From NCBI GenBank assembly GCA_963514535.1, contig CAUPUB010000065.1, positions 1 to 12,999 of the forward strand: a DNA stretch of 12,999 nt, written 5' to 3'. Below, piece by piece: positions 6,147 through 12,863 of this stretch; position 1 is the first letter of the stretch; the number at the start of each line of letters is the position of its first letter. Made by a program: the position numbers and the translations under genes. This DNA is from CAJPSE01 sp963514535 (GTDB lineage: Bacteria > Synergistota > Synergistia > Synergistales > Aminobacteriaceae). Below the pieces are notes generated by a model. It saw only the letters and a program-made list of their open reading frames with translations, had not been told where the DNA came from and did not search any database.

Positions 6147-7493
6147 GTGGAGGTCATCAAGGTAGGGAAGGGAGGGCCCGCTTCGGCGGATGGTCGGCTG
6201 CGCGAGGCGGTGGGGGCGATTGTGGAGGACGTCCGCCGCCATGGGGACGAGGCGCTGATTCGTTATGGGAGGAAGTTCGACGGCAGCCCGCGGGAGCGGA
6301 TGCGCGTCCTGCCGGAGGAGGTCGAGGTCGCCTGCCGCGAGGTCTCCGAGGAGGAGCTCGAGGATATCCGAAGGGCCGCCGGGAACATCCGAAAATTTGC
6401 GGAGGCCCAAAGGGGCGCCCTGAGGGAGCTCCCGGAGTTCTCGCCCGTCCCGGGGGTGTTCCTGGGACATCGCGTGATCCCCGTCCAATCGTGTTGCTGT
6501 TACGTGCCGGGTGGGAGCTATCCGCTTTATTCCACGGCGCTGATGCTGGCCATCCCGGCGAGGACCGCCGGTGTGAAGCGGGTTGTGGCCTGTTCCCCCG
6601 TCATGAAGGGGACCGGCTCCATCCACCCCAAGACCCTGGCCGCCCTGTCCGTCGCGGGGGTGGACGAGATTTATGCGATTGGGGGGGCCCAGGCCATCGC
6701 GGCGTTCGCATATGGAACGGAGCGAATCGCCCCCGTGGACCTGATCGTGGGGCCGGGCAACCGTTATGTTGCCGAGGCGAAGCGCCAGTGCTACGGCCAG
6801 GTGGGGATCGACTTTTTTGCGGGCCCCAGCGAGGTCCTGATCCTGGCCGATGCTGCGGCCGACGCGGGACTGATAGCGCTGGACCTGCTGGCCCAGTGCG
6901 AACACGACCCCACGGCGAGGGGGACCGTCGTGACGACGGACCGGGCTTTGGCCGAGCGCGTCGTGGCGGAGGTGGAACGCCGTCTCCAGACGCTCGAGAC
7001 GGCGGAGATCGCCCGGCGGTCCTGGGAGGATTACGGGGAGGTCCTCCTTGCGGGCTCGATGGACGAGGCCGTCGCCCTCGCGAACGACCGGGCCCCGGAG
7101 CATCTGGAGGTCCACGCGGAGAACCCCGGCGATCTGATGGACTCCCTTTACAATTACGGTTCCTTGTTTCTGGGGCCCTATACGGCGGAGGTCTTCGGGG
7201 ACTATGCCTCCGGGACCAACCACACCCTACCCACGCTGAGGGCCGCACGCTACACGGGAGGGGTCTGGGTGGGGACGTTCCTGAAGGTCTGCACTCACCA
7301 GAGACTGACACGGGAGGGGATGGCGAGCCTGGCGCCCCTCGTCTCGCGGCTTGCGAGGGGCGAGGGGCTGATGGCGCACGCCAACGCCGCGGAGGGGCGG
7401 CTGGAGCGTTACGGGGCCCACAGGACGGAGAGCTCGGACACGGCAAGGATGTGTCGAACGGCGGGCCGATATCTCCGGCTGTCTCCGGGGTGA
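6147..7493 (+). CDS. HisD-family NAD-dependent zinc dehydrogenase, HpsN-like rather than biosynthetic
   Basis: A 448-residue member of the histidinol dehydrogenase family, which oxidises an alcohol to the acid in two NAD-dependent steps. Family residues are all present: Gln250 and His253 (LLAQCEHDP), Glu318-His319 (APEHLEV) as the acid/base pair, His359 (GTNHTLPT), Asp352 and His411 (zinc ligands by comparison with E. coli HisD). Other blocks: YVPGGSYPLYSTALM at 119-133, GGAQAIAAFAYGTE at 179-192, VGPGNRYVAEAKR at 201-213, FAGPSEVLILAD at 224-235. The C-terminal blocks AARYTGGVWVGTFLKVCTHQ (366-385) and LIVGPGNRYVAEAKRQ are, from memory, typical of the sulfopropanediol 3-dehydrogenase (HpsN)-type subgroup, whereas true HisD usually reads FLKRTS there. 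No other histidine gene is nearby. Substrate is therefore uncertain. The GTG at 6147 is 8 bases after AAAGGAGG; the TTG at 6141 is too close. It may be annotated hisD automatically. Confidence 0.85.
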   Translation: MEVIKVGKGGPASADGRLREAVGAIVEDVRRHGDEALIRYGRKFDGSPRERMRVLPEEVEVACREVSEEELEDIRRAAGNIRKFAEAQRGALRELPEFSPVPGVFLGHRVIPVQSCCCYVPGGSYPLYSTALMLAIPARTAGVKRVVACSPVMKGTGSIHPKTLAALSVAGVDEIYAIGGAQAIAAFAYGTERIAPVDLIVGPGNRYVAEAKRQCYGQVGIDFFAGPSEVLILADAAADAGLIALDLLAQCEHDPTARGTVVTTDRALAERVVAEVERRLQTLETAEIARRSWEDYGEVLLAGSMDEAVALANDRAPEHLEVHAENPGDLMDSLYNYGSLFLGPYTAEVFGDYASGTNHTLPTLRAARYTGGVWVGTFLKVCTHQRLTREGMASLAPLVSRLARGEGLMAHANAAEGRLERYGAHRTESSDTARMCRTAGRYLRLSPG

Positions 7494-7525
7494 TGCTTCC
7501 CGATCGCGCTCTCCCATGCGCAGCC

Positions 7526-7582
7526 TTTGCCAAAATGCCTTTGCCAAAATGCATTTGATAAAAATGCCTTTGATAAAATGAA
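7526..7582. repeat. Four tandem copies of a 14-15-base unit
   Basis: Copies are TTTGCCAAAATGCC, TTTGCCAAAATGCA, TTTGATAAAAATGCC and TTTGATAAAATGAA, end to end. The first pair and second pair are more alike within than between pairs. They lie just after the HisD-like gene and are AT-rich in a GC-rich background. Confidence 0.8.
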
Positions 7583-7596
7583 AATGGACGATGGGG

Positions 7597-7623
7597 AGAA
7601 CGCCGGATCGTCTTTGGCGTTCT
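7597..7623 (+). terminator. Possible terminator-like hairpin after the HisD-like gene
   Basis: AGAACGCC (7597-7604) pairs perfectly with GGCGTTCT (7616-7623), 11-base loop. The bases after it (TCCGTTATTT) are only modestly T-rich, so termination would be weak. Confidence 0.35.
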
Positions 7624-7625
7624 TC

Positions 7626-7661
7626 CGTTATTTAGATCGTTATTTAGAGCGTTACTTGAGC
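7626..7661. repeat. Three tandem copies of a 12-base unit
   Basis: CGTTATTTAGAT, CGTTATTTAGAG and CGTTACTTGAGC follow one another exactly. They end 17 bases before the Nudix start, so copy number would change the promoter-to-gene distance of the Nudix gene if a promoter lies upstream. Confidence 0.75.
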
Positions 7662-7678
7662 AGAAAGGTGTCGATGTC

Positions 7679-8245
7679 GTGATGGGTGCACGGGAGGTGG
7701 GAAGGGCCGAGCGCCGTTTTTTCAGTCGGCGGATCTACGAGGGGCACATCCTGAACCTGAGGGTGGATGATGTGATTCTCGAGCTCGGCCGTACGGCGAG
7801 GCGCGAGGTGGTGGAACACGATGCGGCCGTGGGCATCGTAGCCCTTACGGAGAAGGGCAGCGTGCTTCTGGTGCGGCAGTACCGTTATGCCGTCGAAGAG
7901 GACACGCTCGAGGTCTGCGCCGGCCTTGTGGAGAAGGGGGAGGAGCCCCGCGATGCGGCGGTGCGCGAGATGCAGGAGGAGCTGGGCTTCAAACCCGGCA
8001 AATTGACGGAGATCGGGCGCTTCTATGCCTCGCCGGGGTTCAGCACGGAGCTGCTGATTCTTTATCTGGCGGAGGACCTGACGCCGTCGCGCCTGCCCCA
8101 GGACGACGACGAGAACGTCTCGGTGGTGGAGCTTCCCCTGAGGGATATCCCGGGCCGGCTGGCCGAGGGGGCGTTTCGGGACTCCAAGACCTTTGCGGCC
8201 ATGGCCTGGCTGATGGCGCGCGAGGGGCTGAGGTTTGATGCTTGA
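7679..8245 (+). CDS. Nudix hydrolase, ADP-ribose pyrophosphatase type
   Basis: A 188-residue cytoplasmic Nudix enzyme, probably splitting ADP-ribose or a related ADP-sugar to AMP and sugar phosphate. The Nudix box is complete at residues 82-104: Gly82, Glu88, then REMQEELGF at 96-104, giving the G-x5-E-x7-RE-U-x-EE-x-G-U pattern. Pro119, 15 residues after the box, followed by GFSTE (120-124), is the placement typical of ADP-ribose pyrophosphatases. The N-terminal strands (about 12-48) and the short C-terminal helix match NudF/YqiE-like proteins in length. AAGGTG ends 8 bases before the GTG at 7679; the adjacent ATG at 7682 is possible and would remove one residue. The gene is flanked by unusual tandem repeats on both sides. 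No evidence links it functionally with its neighbours; salvage or housecleaning is the safest reading. Confidence 0.9.
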   Translation: MMGAREVGRAERRFFSRRIYEGHILNLRVDDVILELGRTARREVVEHDAAVGIVALTEKGSVLLVRQYRYAVEEDTLEVCAGLVEKGEEPRDAAVREMQEELGFKPGKLTEIGRFYASPGFSTELLILYLAEDLTPSRLPQDDDENVSVVELPLRDIPGRLAEGAFRDSKTFAAMAWLMAREGLRFDA

Positions 8246-8257
8246 TGCTTGATGCCT
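8237..8257. repeat. Heptamer tandem repeat across the Nudix stop codon
   Basis: GATGCTT, GATGCTT, GATGCCT in a row. The TGA stop (8243-8245) spans the junction of the first two copies, so gain or loss of copies would shift the C-terminal end by a few residues at most. Confidence 0.7.
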
Positions 8258-8320
8258 GAGTAGGAAAAAACGACTCGGAAAAATAATGTAACCCCAAAAT
8301 TTTGTTAAGGAGTGAATCCT

Positions 8321-9784
8321 GTGATTGCTTTAATCAAACTGAGCCCCATGATCGTCCTTGGAGGGCTCATGATGTCCGGGATGGACATCCTGCTTGCCGC
8401 GCCTATCGCCTTCATCATCGCCACGATCATCGCCATGCTTACGGATCGGTTCTCCTTTTCGACGCTGCTGGATGCGGGCCTGGAGAACATGAAGTATTAT
8501 CTTATCGTCTTCCTGATCCTCCAGTTGGCCTACGCCGTGGCGGAGTGCTTCATGGCCACGGGGGTCGCTGCCTCGGTCATCAACATGGCGCTCTCCATGG
8601 GCTTGACGGCCAAGTACGTCGCGGTGGCGGCCCTGATTGTGACGTCGGTCCTCTCCGTTGCGACGGGGACCTCCTGGGGGACCTTCGCCGCCTGTGCCCC
8701 CATCTTCCTGTGGCTGAACCACATCGTAGACGGCAGCACGGTGCTAACCGTGGCCGCGATCGCCGGAGGCTCCTGTTTTGGGGACAACATCGGCCTGATC
8801 TCGGACACTACGGTGGTCAGCTCCGGAATCCAGAACGTCTCGATTATCGACAGGGTCCGGCATCAGGGCATATGGTCCGCCCTTTGCCTGATTTCGGGCG
8901 CGGTTGTGTTTTATTTCGTCGCCGTTTCGCTTGGGCTCAAGGATACCTCCGGCCAGGCGGTCGAGGCCATAAACCAGATCCCGGATATCGTGTGGAGCAA
9001 CCTGGAGCAGCAGCGCCCCGCGGCCGTCACGCTGCTCCAGCAGGTCCGGAGCGGCGTCCCCCAATACATGGCGATCCCCCTGGTGCTGGTGCTGGTGCTC
9101 GCCGGGATGGGGACGAACACCCTGATCTGCCTGGGGACGGGGATTTTTTCCTCCCTGATCTTCGGCTGGTTTTCCGGGACGGTCACGGATATCCAGGCTT
9201 TTCTGAAGCTGGTCCAGTCGGGCTTCTCCGCGGCGGGCAACTGGACCGTCGTTATGATGCTCTGGGTCGGTGCGTTCGGCGGGGTCATGCGCAAGATGAA
9301 CGCCTTCAATCCCATCGCCGACGCCATCCTGAGGGTCGTGAGGAGCGTCCGGCAGCTCATGTGTGCCAATGCGGCCCTCTGCCTTCTGGGCAACGCCGCC
9401 CTGGCGGACGAGATGGCCCAGATCGTCACGATCAGCCCCATCATCAAGAACATGACGGAGCACAGCATCGAGGGCGACGAGAAGGACATGTACAAACTGG
9501 CCCTGCGCAACGCGACCTTTGCGGACGCGATGGCCGTCTTCGGCTCCCAGCTGATCCCCTGGCATGCCTACATGGCCTTTTTCGTCGGAATCACCTACGC
9601 GGTGTACCCCATGGCCGAGGGCACGGTTACGATCGGCGGCATCATCCTGCACAACTATCTGGCTTGGATCGCCGTGATCTCCATGCTGGTTTTGACCTAT
9701 ACGGGACTGGACCGCATCATCCCCCTGTTTGGGATTCCCGCGGAGCCGGAGGTCCGTTTGAGGAGCCCGGAGGAAAGGAGATAA
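8321..9784 (+). CDS. NhaC-family Na+/H+ antiporter-like membrane protein
   Basis: A 487-residue polytopic inner-membrane transporter of the ion transporter superfamily. About ten to twelve hydrophobic segments are visible, for example 9-40, 60-92, 98-131, 141-150, 184-205, 250-284, 308-322, 348-361, 413-430 and 437-462. Two signature blocks stand out: GTSWGTFAACAPIF at 116-129 and the polar, conserved GGSCFGDNIGLISDTTVVSS at 149-168, which corresponds to the substrate-binding hairpin of NhaC proteins (Asp155 and Asp162 are candidates for ion binding). A second inverted-half counterpart appears around NATFADAMAVFGSQLIPW (397-414). The family includes Na+/H+, malate-lactate and some amino-acid exchangers, so the exact substrate is open. 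The GTG at 8321 is 8 bases after AAGGAG; an in-frame GTG at 8312 overlaps that site and cannot use it. It lies 75 bases after the Nudix gene on the same strand, perhaps co-transcribed. Confidence 0.88.
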   Translation: MIALIKLSPMIVLGGLMMSGMDILLAAPIAFIIATIIAMLTDRFSFSTLLDAGLENMKYYLIVFLILQLAYAVAECFMATGVAASVINMALSMGLTAKYVAVAALIVTSVLSVATGTSWGTFAACAPIFLWLNHIVDGSTVLTVAAIAGGSCFGDNIGLISDTTVVSSGIQNVSIIDRVRHQGIWSALCLISGAVVFYFVAVSLGLKDTSGQAVEAINQIPDIVWSNLEQQRPAAVTLLQQVRSGVPQYMAIPLVLVLVLAGMGTNTLICLGTGIFSSLIFGWFSGTVTDIQAFLKLVQSGFSAAGNWTVVMMLWVGAFGGVMRKMNAFNPIADAILRVVRSVRQLMCANAALCLLGNAALADEMAQIVTISPIIKNMTEHSIEGDEKDMYKLALRNATFADAMAVFGSQLIPWHAYMAFFVGITYAVYPMAEGTVTIGGIILHNYLAWIAVISMLVLTYTGLDRIIPLFGIPAEPEVRLRSPEERR

Positions 9785-9837
9785 CCCTTCGGCCCGTCCC
9801 TTTATCCCGCTTTCGGACAGGTCGGAGCGACGGCAGC

Positions 9838-9874
9838 TTGACAATAACGAAAAATAATGAGTTAATGGGCTCAT
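9838..9874 (+). promoter_or_regulatory. Candidate promoter and inverted repeat ahead of the metal-transport module
   Basis: TTGACA at 9838-9843 is a consensus -35. At 17 bases lies GTTAAT (9861-9866), a weak -10. Overlapping it, ATGAG (9857-9861) and CTCAT (9870-9874) form an inverted repeat with an 8-base centre, placed where a repressor would block the promoter. A second, weaker pair (TTGCAT about 9886, TAATCT about 9910) is also possible in the AT-rich leader. Confidence 0.4.
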
Positions 9875-9938
9875 CAATAGCCTTTTGCATAGTTTTTATC
9901 TTGCTTTTTAATCTTAATTTTTGAGGGGGATGACGGCA

Positions 9939-10178
9939 ATGAAGTTCACGAGCTTTCTGATCTTCGGAGCGGGGGTAGCTTTGGGGGTGGGCGCGACGTG
10001 CGCCGTGAAGAGCAGGAGGGGTCGGAAGCTGGCGGTCGCGCTTGCCAGCAAGGGGCTCGAGCTCAAGGACCGCCTGGCCTGCATGGCGGACCGTATGAAG
10101 GAGTCCGTTGAGGATATCGTGGCCGAGGCCCGTTACGTCAACGAGCACGGCGATATCGGGGAGGCCGCCGTGGAGTAG
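9939..10178 (+). CDS. Small single-helix protein of the metal-ATPase module (DUF6110-like)
   Basis: A 79-residue protein. Residues 4-23 are a glycine-rich hydrophobic helix (FLIFGAGVALGVGATCAV), followed by a basic stop-transfer patch SRRGRK at 25-30 and a charged, probably helical tail (40-70). The topology suggests an N-terminal membrane anchor with the tail in the cytoplasm. From memory, short proteins of this shape (annotated DUF6110) precede P-type ATPases with HMA-like N-termini in anaerobes; I assign it by that position and look, not by a diagnostic motif. GAGGGGG lies 9 bases before the ATG at 9939; the ATG at 9930 directly abuts that site and is less likely. It is 104 bases upstream of the ATPase start, with a terminator-like hairpin between. 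Function unknown; a regulatory or assembly subunit is a guess. Confidence 0.75.
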   Translation: MKFTSFLIFGAGVALGVGATCAVKSRRGRKLAVALASKGLELKDRLACMADRMKESVEDIVAEARYVNEHGDIGEAAVE

Positions 10179-10203
10179 CGAAACGCCGGAAGAGGAGGAA
10201 GAA

Positions 10204-10234
10204 GGGCGACGGGCTGCTGATCGCCCTTTTCTTT
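10204..10234 (+). terminator. Rho-independent terminator or attenuator within the metal module
   Basis: GGGCGA (10204-10209) pairs with TCGCCC (10221-10226), 11-base loop, followed directly by TTTTCTTT. It lies between the small protein gene and the ATPase gene, which share strand. A second small stem, TCGAG/CTCGA (10238-10251), follows. Partial termination would make the small protein more abundant than the ATPase. Confidence 0.6.
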
Positions 10235-10282
10235 GTGTCGAGTTATCTCGAGTTTAAGCAAAGGCAGATAGAAGAAAATCCG

Positions 10283-12391
10283 ATGAATTTTGAGATCGTA
10301 CACGAATTGCCCGGGCGCCTTCGCCTTCGCTGTGGTGAAGGCGCTTTTACCCTGCCGGAGTCCTTGGTCGTCGCCTCCCTTCTGGAGCAGCTGGACGGCG
10401 TGGAGCGAGTGAAGGCATCTTTCCGAACCGGAAGCCTGCTGATCCAGCATAATCCGCGGGTCCGGGATGCGGTCCTGGAGGCTGTGCGGATGCTGGACCC
10501 CGAGTTCTACGGCGGCATCGACGGGTCGGAGCTGGCGAATTCCTCGGAAGGGGGATTGTTGGAGGGCCTTTGGGGGCTTCTGGGCGGCGTCTTCATCCGG
10601 TCCCTTCTTCCGAGTGTGCTGCGCTATTCCCTCACGGTCCTGAGATCCGTCCCTTTGCTCGTCAGGGGGACGAACGCCCTCTGCCGCAGGAAGCTCAACG
10701 TCTCCGTCCTGGACGCCTCGGCTGTCGGGGTCTCGCTTCTGCGTCGGGACTTCCGAACGGCGACGGTCATCACGACGTTGCTGGCCCTGGGGGACATCCT
10801 CGAGGAGTGGACCCACAAGCGCTCCCGGGAGAGCCTGTCCGACAGCCTGATGCTCGATATCGACAAGCTGTGGGTGCGCCGGGACGGGACGGACGTCCAG
10901 ATCCCGTTTTCGGACCTGAGGCTGGAGGACCTCGTCGTCGTCCGTATGGGGACGGTCATCCCCGTGGACGGCGTGGTGGAGGACGGGGAAGGGATGGTGA
11001 ACCAGTCGGCGATGACGGGCGAGTCCATGCCGGTACATCGCTGCCCTGGGCTCAGCGTCTACGCCGGGACCGTCGTCGAGGAGGGGGAGCTCGTCGTTCG
11101 GGTCACGGCCTTCGACTCCGAGACCCGAATCCACAAGATAGCCCAGATGATCGACGAGTCCGAGATGCTGAAGGCGGAGGTCCAGAACCGGGCTGAGCGA
11201 ATGGCCGACGAGATCGTCCCCTACAGCTTCCTTCTGGCCGGCCTTACCTATCTTCTGACGGGCGACGCCGTCCGTGCCTCCTCCGCGCTCCTGGTGGACT
11301 ATTCCTGTGCCATCCGCCTGGCGACCCCGCTGGCCATCCTGGCAGCCATGAGGGAGGGGGCCAAACGGGGGGTCCTGATCAAGGGGGGCAAGTTCCTGGA
11401 GGCGCTGGCCGGTGCGGATACCGTCGTCTTCGATAAGACGGGGACCCTGACAGTCTCCTCTCCGCGGGTCGCCGATGTTATTCCCTTCGGGGGGCGGACC
11501 CGCCAGGATGTTCTGAGGGTCGCGGCGTGTCTCGAGGAGCATTTCCCGCACTCCATAGCGCGTGCCGTCGTCCGGCAGGCGGAGCTGGAGGGCCTCCAGC
11601 ACCGCGAGGAACACACGGAGGTCGAGTATGCCGTTGCCCACGGCATCGTCTCCCTCTGGAGGGGCAGGAAGGTCCTGATCGGCAGCGCCCATTTCGTCTT
11701 CGAGGACGAAGGGGTCGTCTGCAGTGCGGAGGCACGGGAGAAGATCGATCGTGCGCTGGAGAAATATTCCGTCCTCTATCTGGCGATGGACGGAGAACTG
11801 GCCGGGCTTCTGTGCATCGAGGACCCTCTGCGCCCCGATGCCGGGGAGGTGGTGGACCTCCTGCACAAGGATGGGGTGAGGCGGGTCGTCCTGATGACGG
11901 GGGACGAGGAACGCGTCGCCCGGAACGTCGCCGGGCGTCTCTCCATCGACGAGTTTCACGCCCGCATGCTGCCCGACGAAAAGACGCGCTTCGTCGAGCG
12001 TTTTCGGACGGAAAGTTCCGGGGTCGTTATGGTGGGGGACGGGATCAACGATTCTCCCGCGCTCTCCGCGGCCGACGTGGGGATAGCCATGCGCAGCGGG
12101 GCGGACATCGCTAGGGAGGTCGCGGACGTCGTGCTCTCCGACAACCGACTCTCCGGGATCACGGATGCCCGCCGTCTGGGGCGAGGGGTTATGAGGAAGA
12201 TATACGGGAACTATGCGATGATCGTTGGGGTGAACACGGTCCTTCTGGGGCTGGGGATTCTGGGCGGCATCACGCCGGTCCTCTCCGCCCTCCTGCATAA
12301 CCTAACCACGGTGGGTGCGGCCCTGTACGCCCTGACCCCGGTGCTGGGGCGGGGGAAGGAGAAACCCTTCGGAAAGGGGGAGGGCCGCTGA
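10283..12391 (+). CDS. P1B-like heavy-metal P-type ATPase with non-canonical YSC membrane motif
   Basis: A 702-residue inner-membrane ATP-driven metal transporter. Residues 1-70 form an HMA-like domain (HELPGRLRLRC at 7-17) lacking the CxxC metal pair. Hydrophobic segments at about 94-130, 141-170, 312-355 and 643-688. The actuator has TGES at 245-248, the phosphorylation site DKTGTLT is at 384-390 (Asp384), and the hinge GDGIND is at 585-590. In the membrane, DYSCAIRLATP (339-349) aligns with the usual ACPCALGLATP, so the ion-binding CPC is replaced by YSC; Cys342 is the only cysteine left. The nucleotide-domain HP pair reads EEHFPHSIA (418-426) instead of SEHPLA. These changes point to a distinct subgroup; the metal cannot be told. 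I chose the ATG at 10283 since it begins right at the HMA fold with AGAAGA upstream; a GTG at 10235 abuts the T-tract of the terminator. The stop overlaps the next start by 1 base. Confidence 0.9.
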   Translation: MNFEIVHELPGRLRLRCGEGAFTLPESLVVASLLEQLDGVERVKASFRTGSLLIQHNPRVRDAVLEAVRMLDPEFYGGIDGSELANSSEGGLLEGLWGLLGGVFIRSLLPSVLRYSLTVLRSVPLLVRGTNALCRRKLNVSVLDASAVGVSLLRRDFRTATVITTLLALGDILEEWTHKRSRESLSDSLMLDIDKLWVRRDGTDVQIPFSDLRLEDLVVVRMGTVIPVDGVVEDGEGMVNQSAMTGESMPVHRCPGLSVYAGTVVEEGELVVRVTAFDSETRIHKIAQMIDESEMLKAEVQNRAERMADEIVPYSFLLAGLTYLLTGDAVRASSALLVDYSCAIRLATPLAILAAMREGAKRGVLIKGGKFLEALAGADTVVFDKTGTLTVSSPRVADVIPFGGRTRQDVLRVAACLEEHFPHSIARAVVRQAELEGLQHREEHTEVEYAVAHGIVSLWRGRKVLIGSAHFVFEDEGVVCSAEAREKIDRALEKYSVLYLAMDGELAGLLCIEDPLRPDAGEVVDLLHKDGVRRVVLMTGDEERVARNVAGRLSIDEFHARMLPDEKTRFVERFRTESSGVVMVGDGINDSPALSAADVGIAMRSGADIAREVADVVLSDNRLSGITDARRLGRGVMRKIYGNYAMIVGVNTVLLGLGILGGITPVLSALLHNLTTVGAALYALTPVLGRGKEKPFGKGEGR

Positions 12392-12723
12392 TGGCGGCCG
12401 CGCCGGCTATGGTGCCGACCATGATTGAGAGCTTCGTGCCGGGGAGGGTTCGGCTTCGGTCGCGTCTGCTGAGGGATCCGGGGACCGCCGAGTTCTTGAA
12501 GCGGTCCCTACTGGAGGTCCGGGGCGTGCGTGCGGCCTCCGTGAACGAGCGGACCAGCGGGCTTCTGCTGGAGTACGACACCGCATTGTTTCCGCTCCCG
12601 GTGCTGATGAGGGCAATGCCCCTGTTCGAGCGCCTCCAGGCGCTCGAGGAGAAAACGGGGGATGTCCTTCAGGATGTGGAGGCTGTCCTGGGGGAGCTGA
12701 AGTCCCTTCTGGAGGACGAATAA
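12391..12723 (+). CDS. Small HMA-like protein coupled to the P-type ATPase
   Basis: A 110-residue soluble protein. Residues 12-65 look like a ferredoxin-fold HMA-type domain without a CxxC: SFVPGRVRLRS at 14-24 closely mirrors the PGRLRLR segment of the ATPase N-terminus, followed by a helix (33-43), a GVRAASVNERTSGLLLEYD strand pair (45-63). The tail (80-110) is acidic and helical, possibly a coiled coil. It starts at the ATG inside TGATG that also ends the ATPase, with GGGGAGG 7 bases upstream, so translation is coupled and expression should be near-stoichiometric. A partner or regulatory domain for the ATPase is the natural reading; a metal chaperone role is doubtful as there is no cysteine at all in the protein. 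An internal ATG at residue 11 lacks a ribosome site. Confidence 0.82.
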   Translation: MAAAPAMVPTMIESFVPGRVRLRSRLLRDPGTAEFLKRSLLEVRGVRAASVNERTSGLLLEYDTALFPLPVLMRAMPLFERLQALEEKTGDVLQDVEAVLGELKSLLEDE

Positions 12724-12835
12724 TTCCAAATCACTTTCAGCCGCGCCTGGCGGGTTCAGGAATGATGCCAGTTTAACTGAAACTACTCCTTGAGAAGGCT
12801 ATCGCACGCTGCGGATTTGGGTTTTATTTTGGTAC

Positions 12836-12863
12836 TTGACAGGTTGAAGAAAGGCTGTATAAT
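12836..12863 (+). promoter_or_regulatory. Near-consensus sigma-70 promoter
   Basis: TTGACA (12836-12841), 16-base spacer, TATAAT (12858-12863): both hexamers are perfect. It is the strongest promoter in the window and points to a transcript leaving the right edge. The 112 bases between the preceding stop and this promoter show no clear terminator. Confidence 0.85.

Noticed and set aside
6147..7493. Calling this gene biosynthetic histidinol dehydrogenase hisD
   Set aside because: The substrate-region motifs fit the HpsN-like subgroup better and no histidine genes are nearby, so the symbol was withheld.
7526..7661. CRISPR array
   Set aside because: The repeats are 12-15 bases with no spacers between copies, so they are simple tandem repeats.
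10133..12298. A 721-codon open frame on the minus strand opposite the P-type ATPase
   Set aside because: It mirrors a clearly real gene with complete catalytic motifs. Long antisense frames are common in GC-rich coding DNA, and the product is rich in Arg, Pro, Gly and Asp with no recognisable domain.
12738..12750. Terminator after the metal module (CCGC/GCGG stem)
   Set aside because: The stem is only 4 bp and no T-tract follows.
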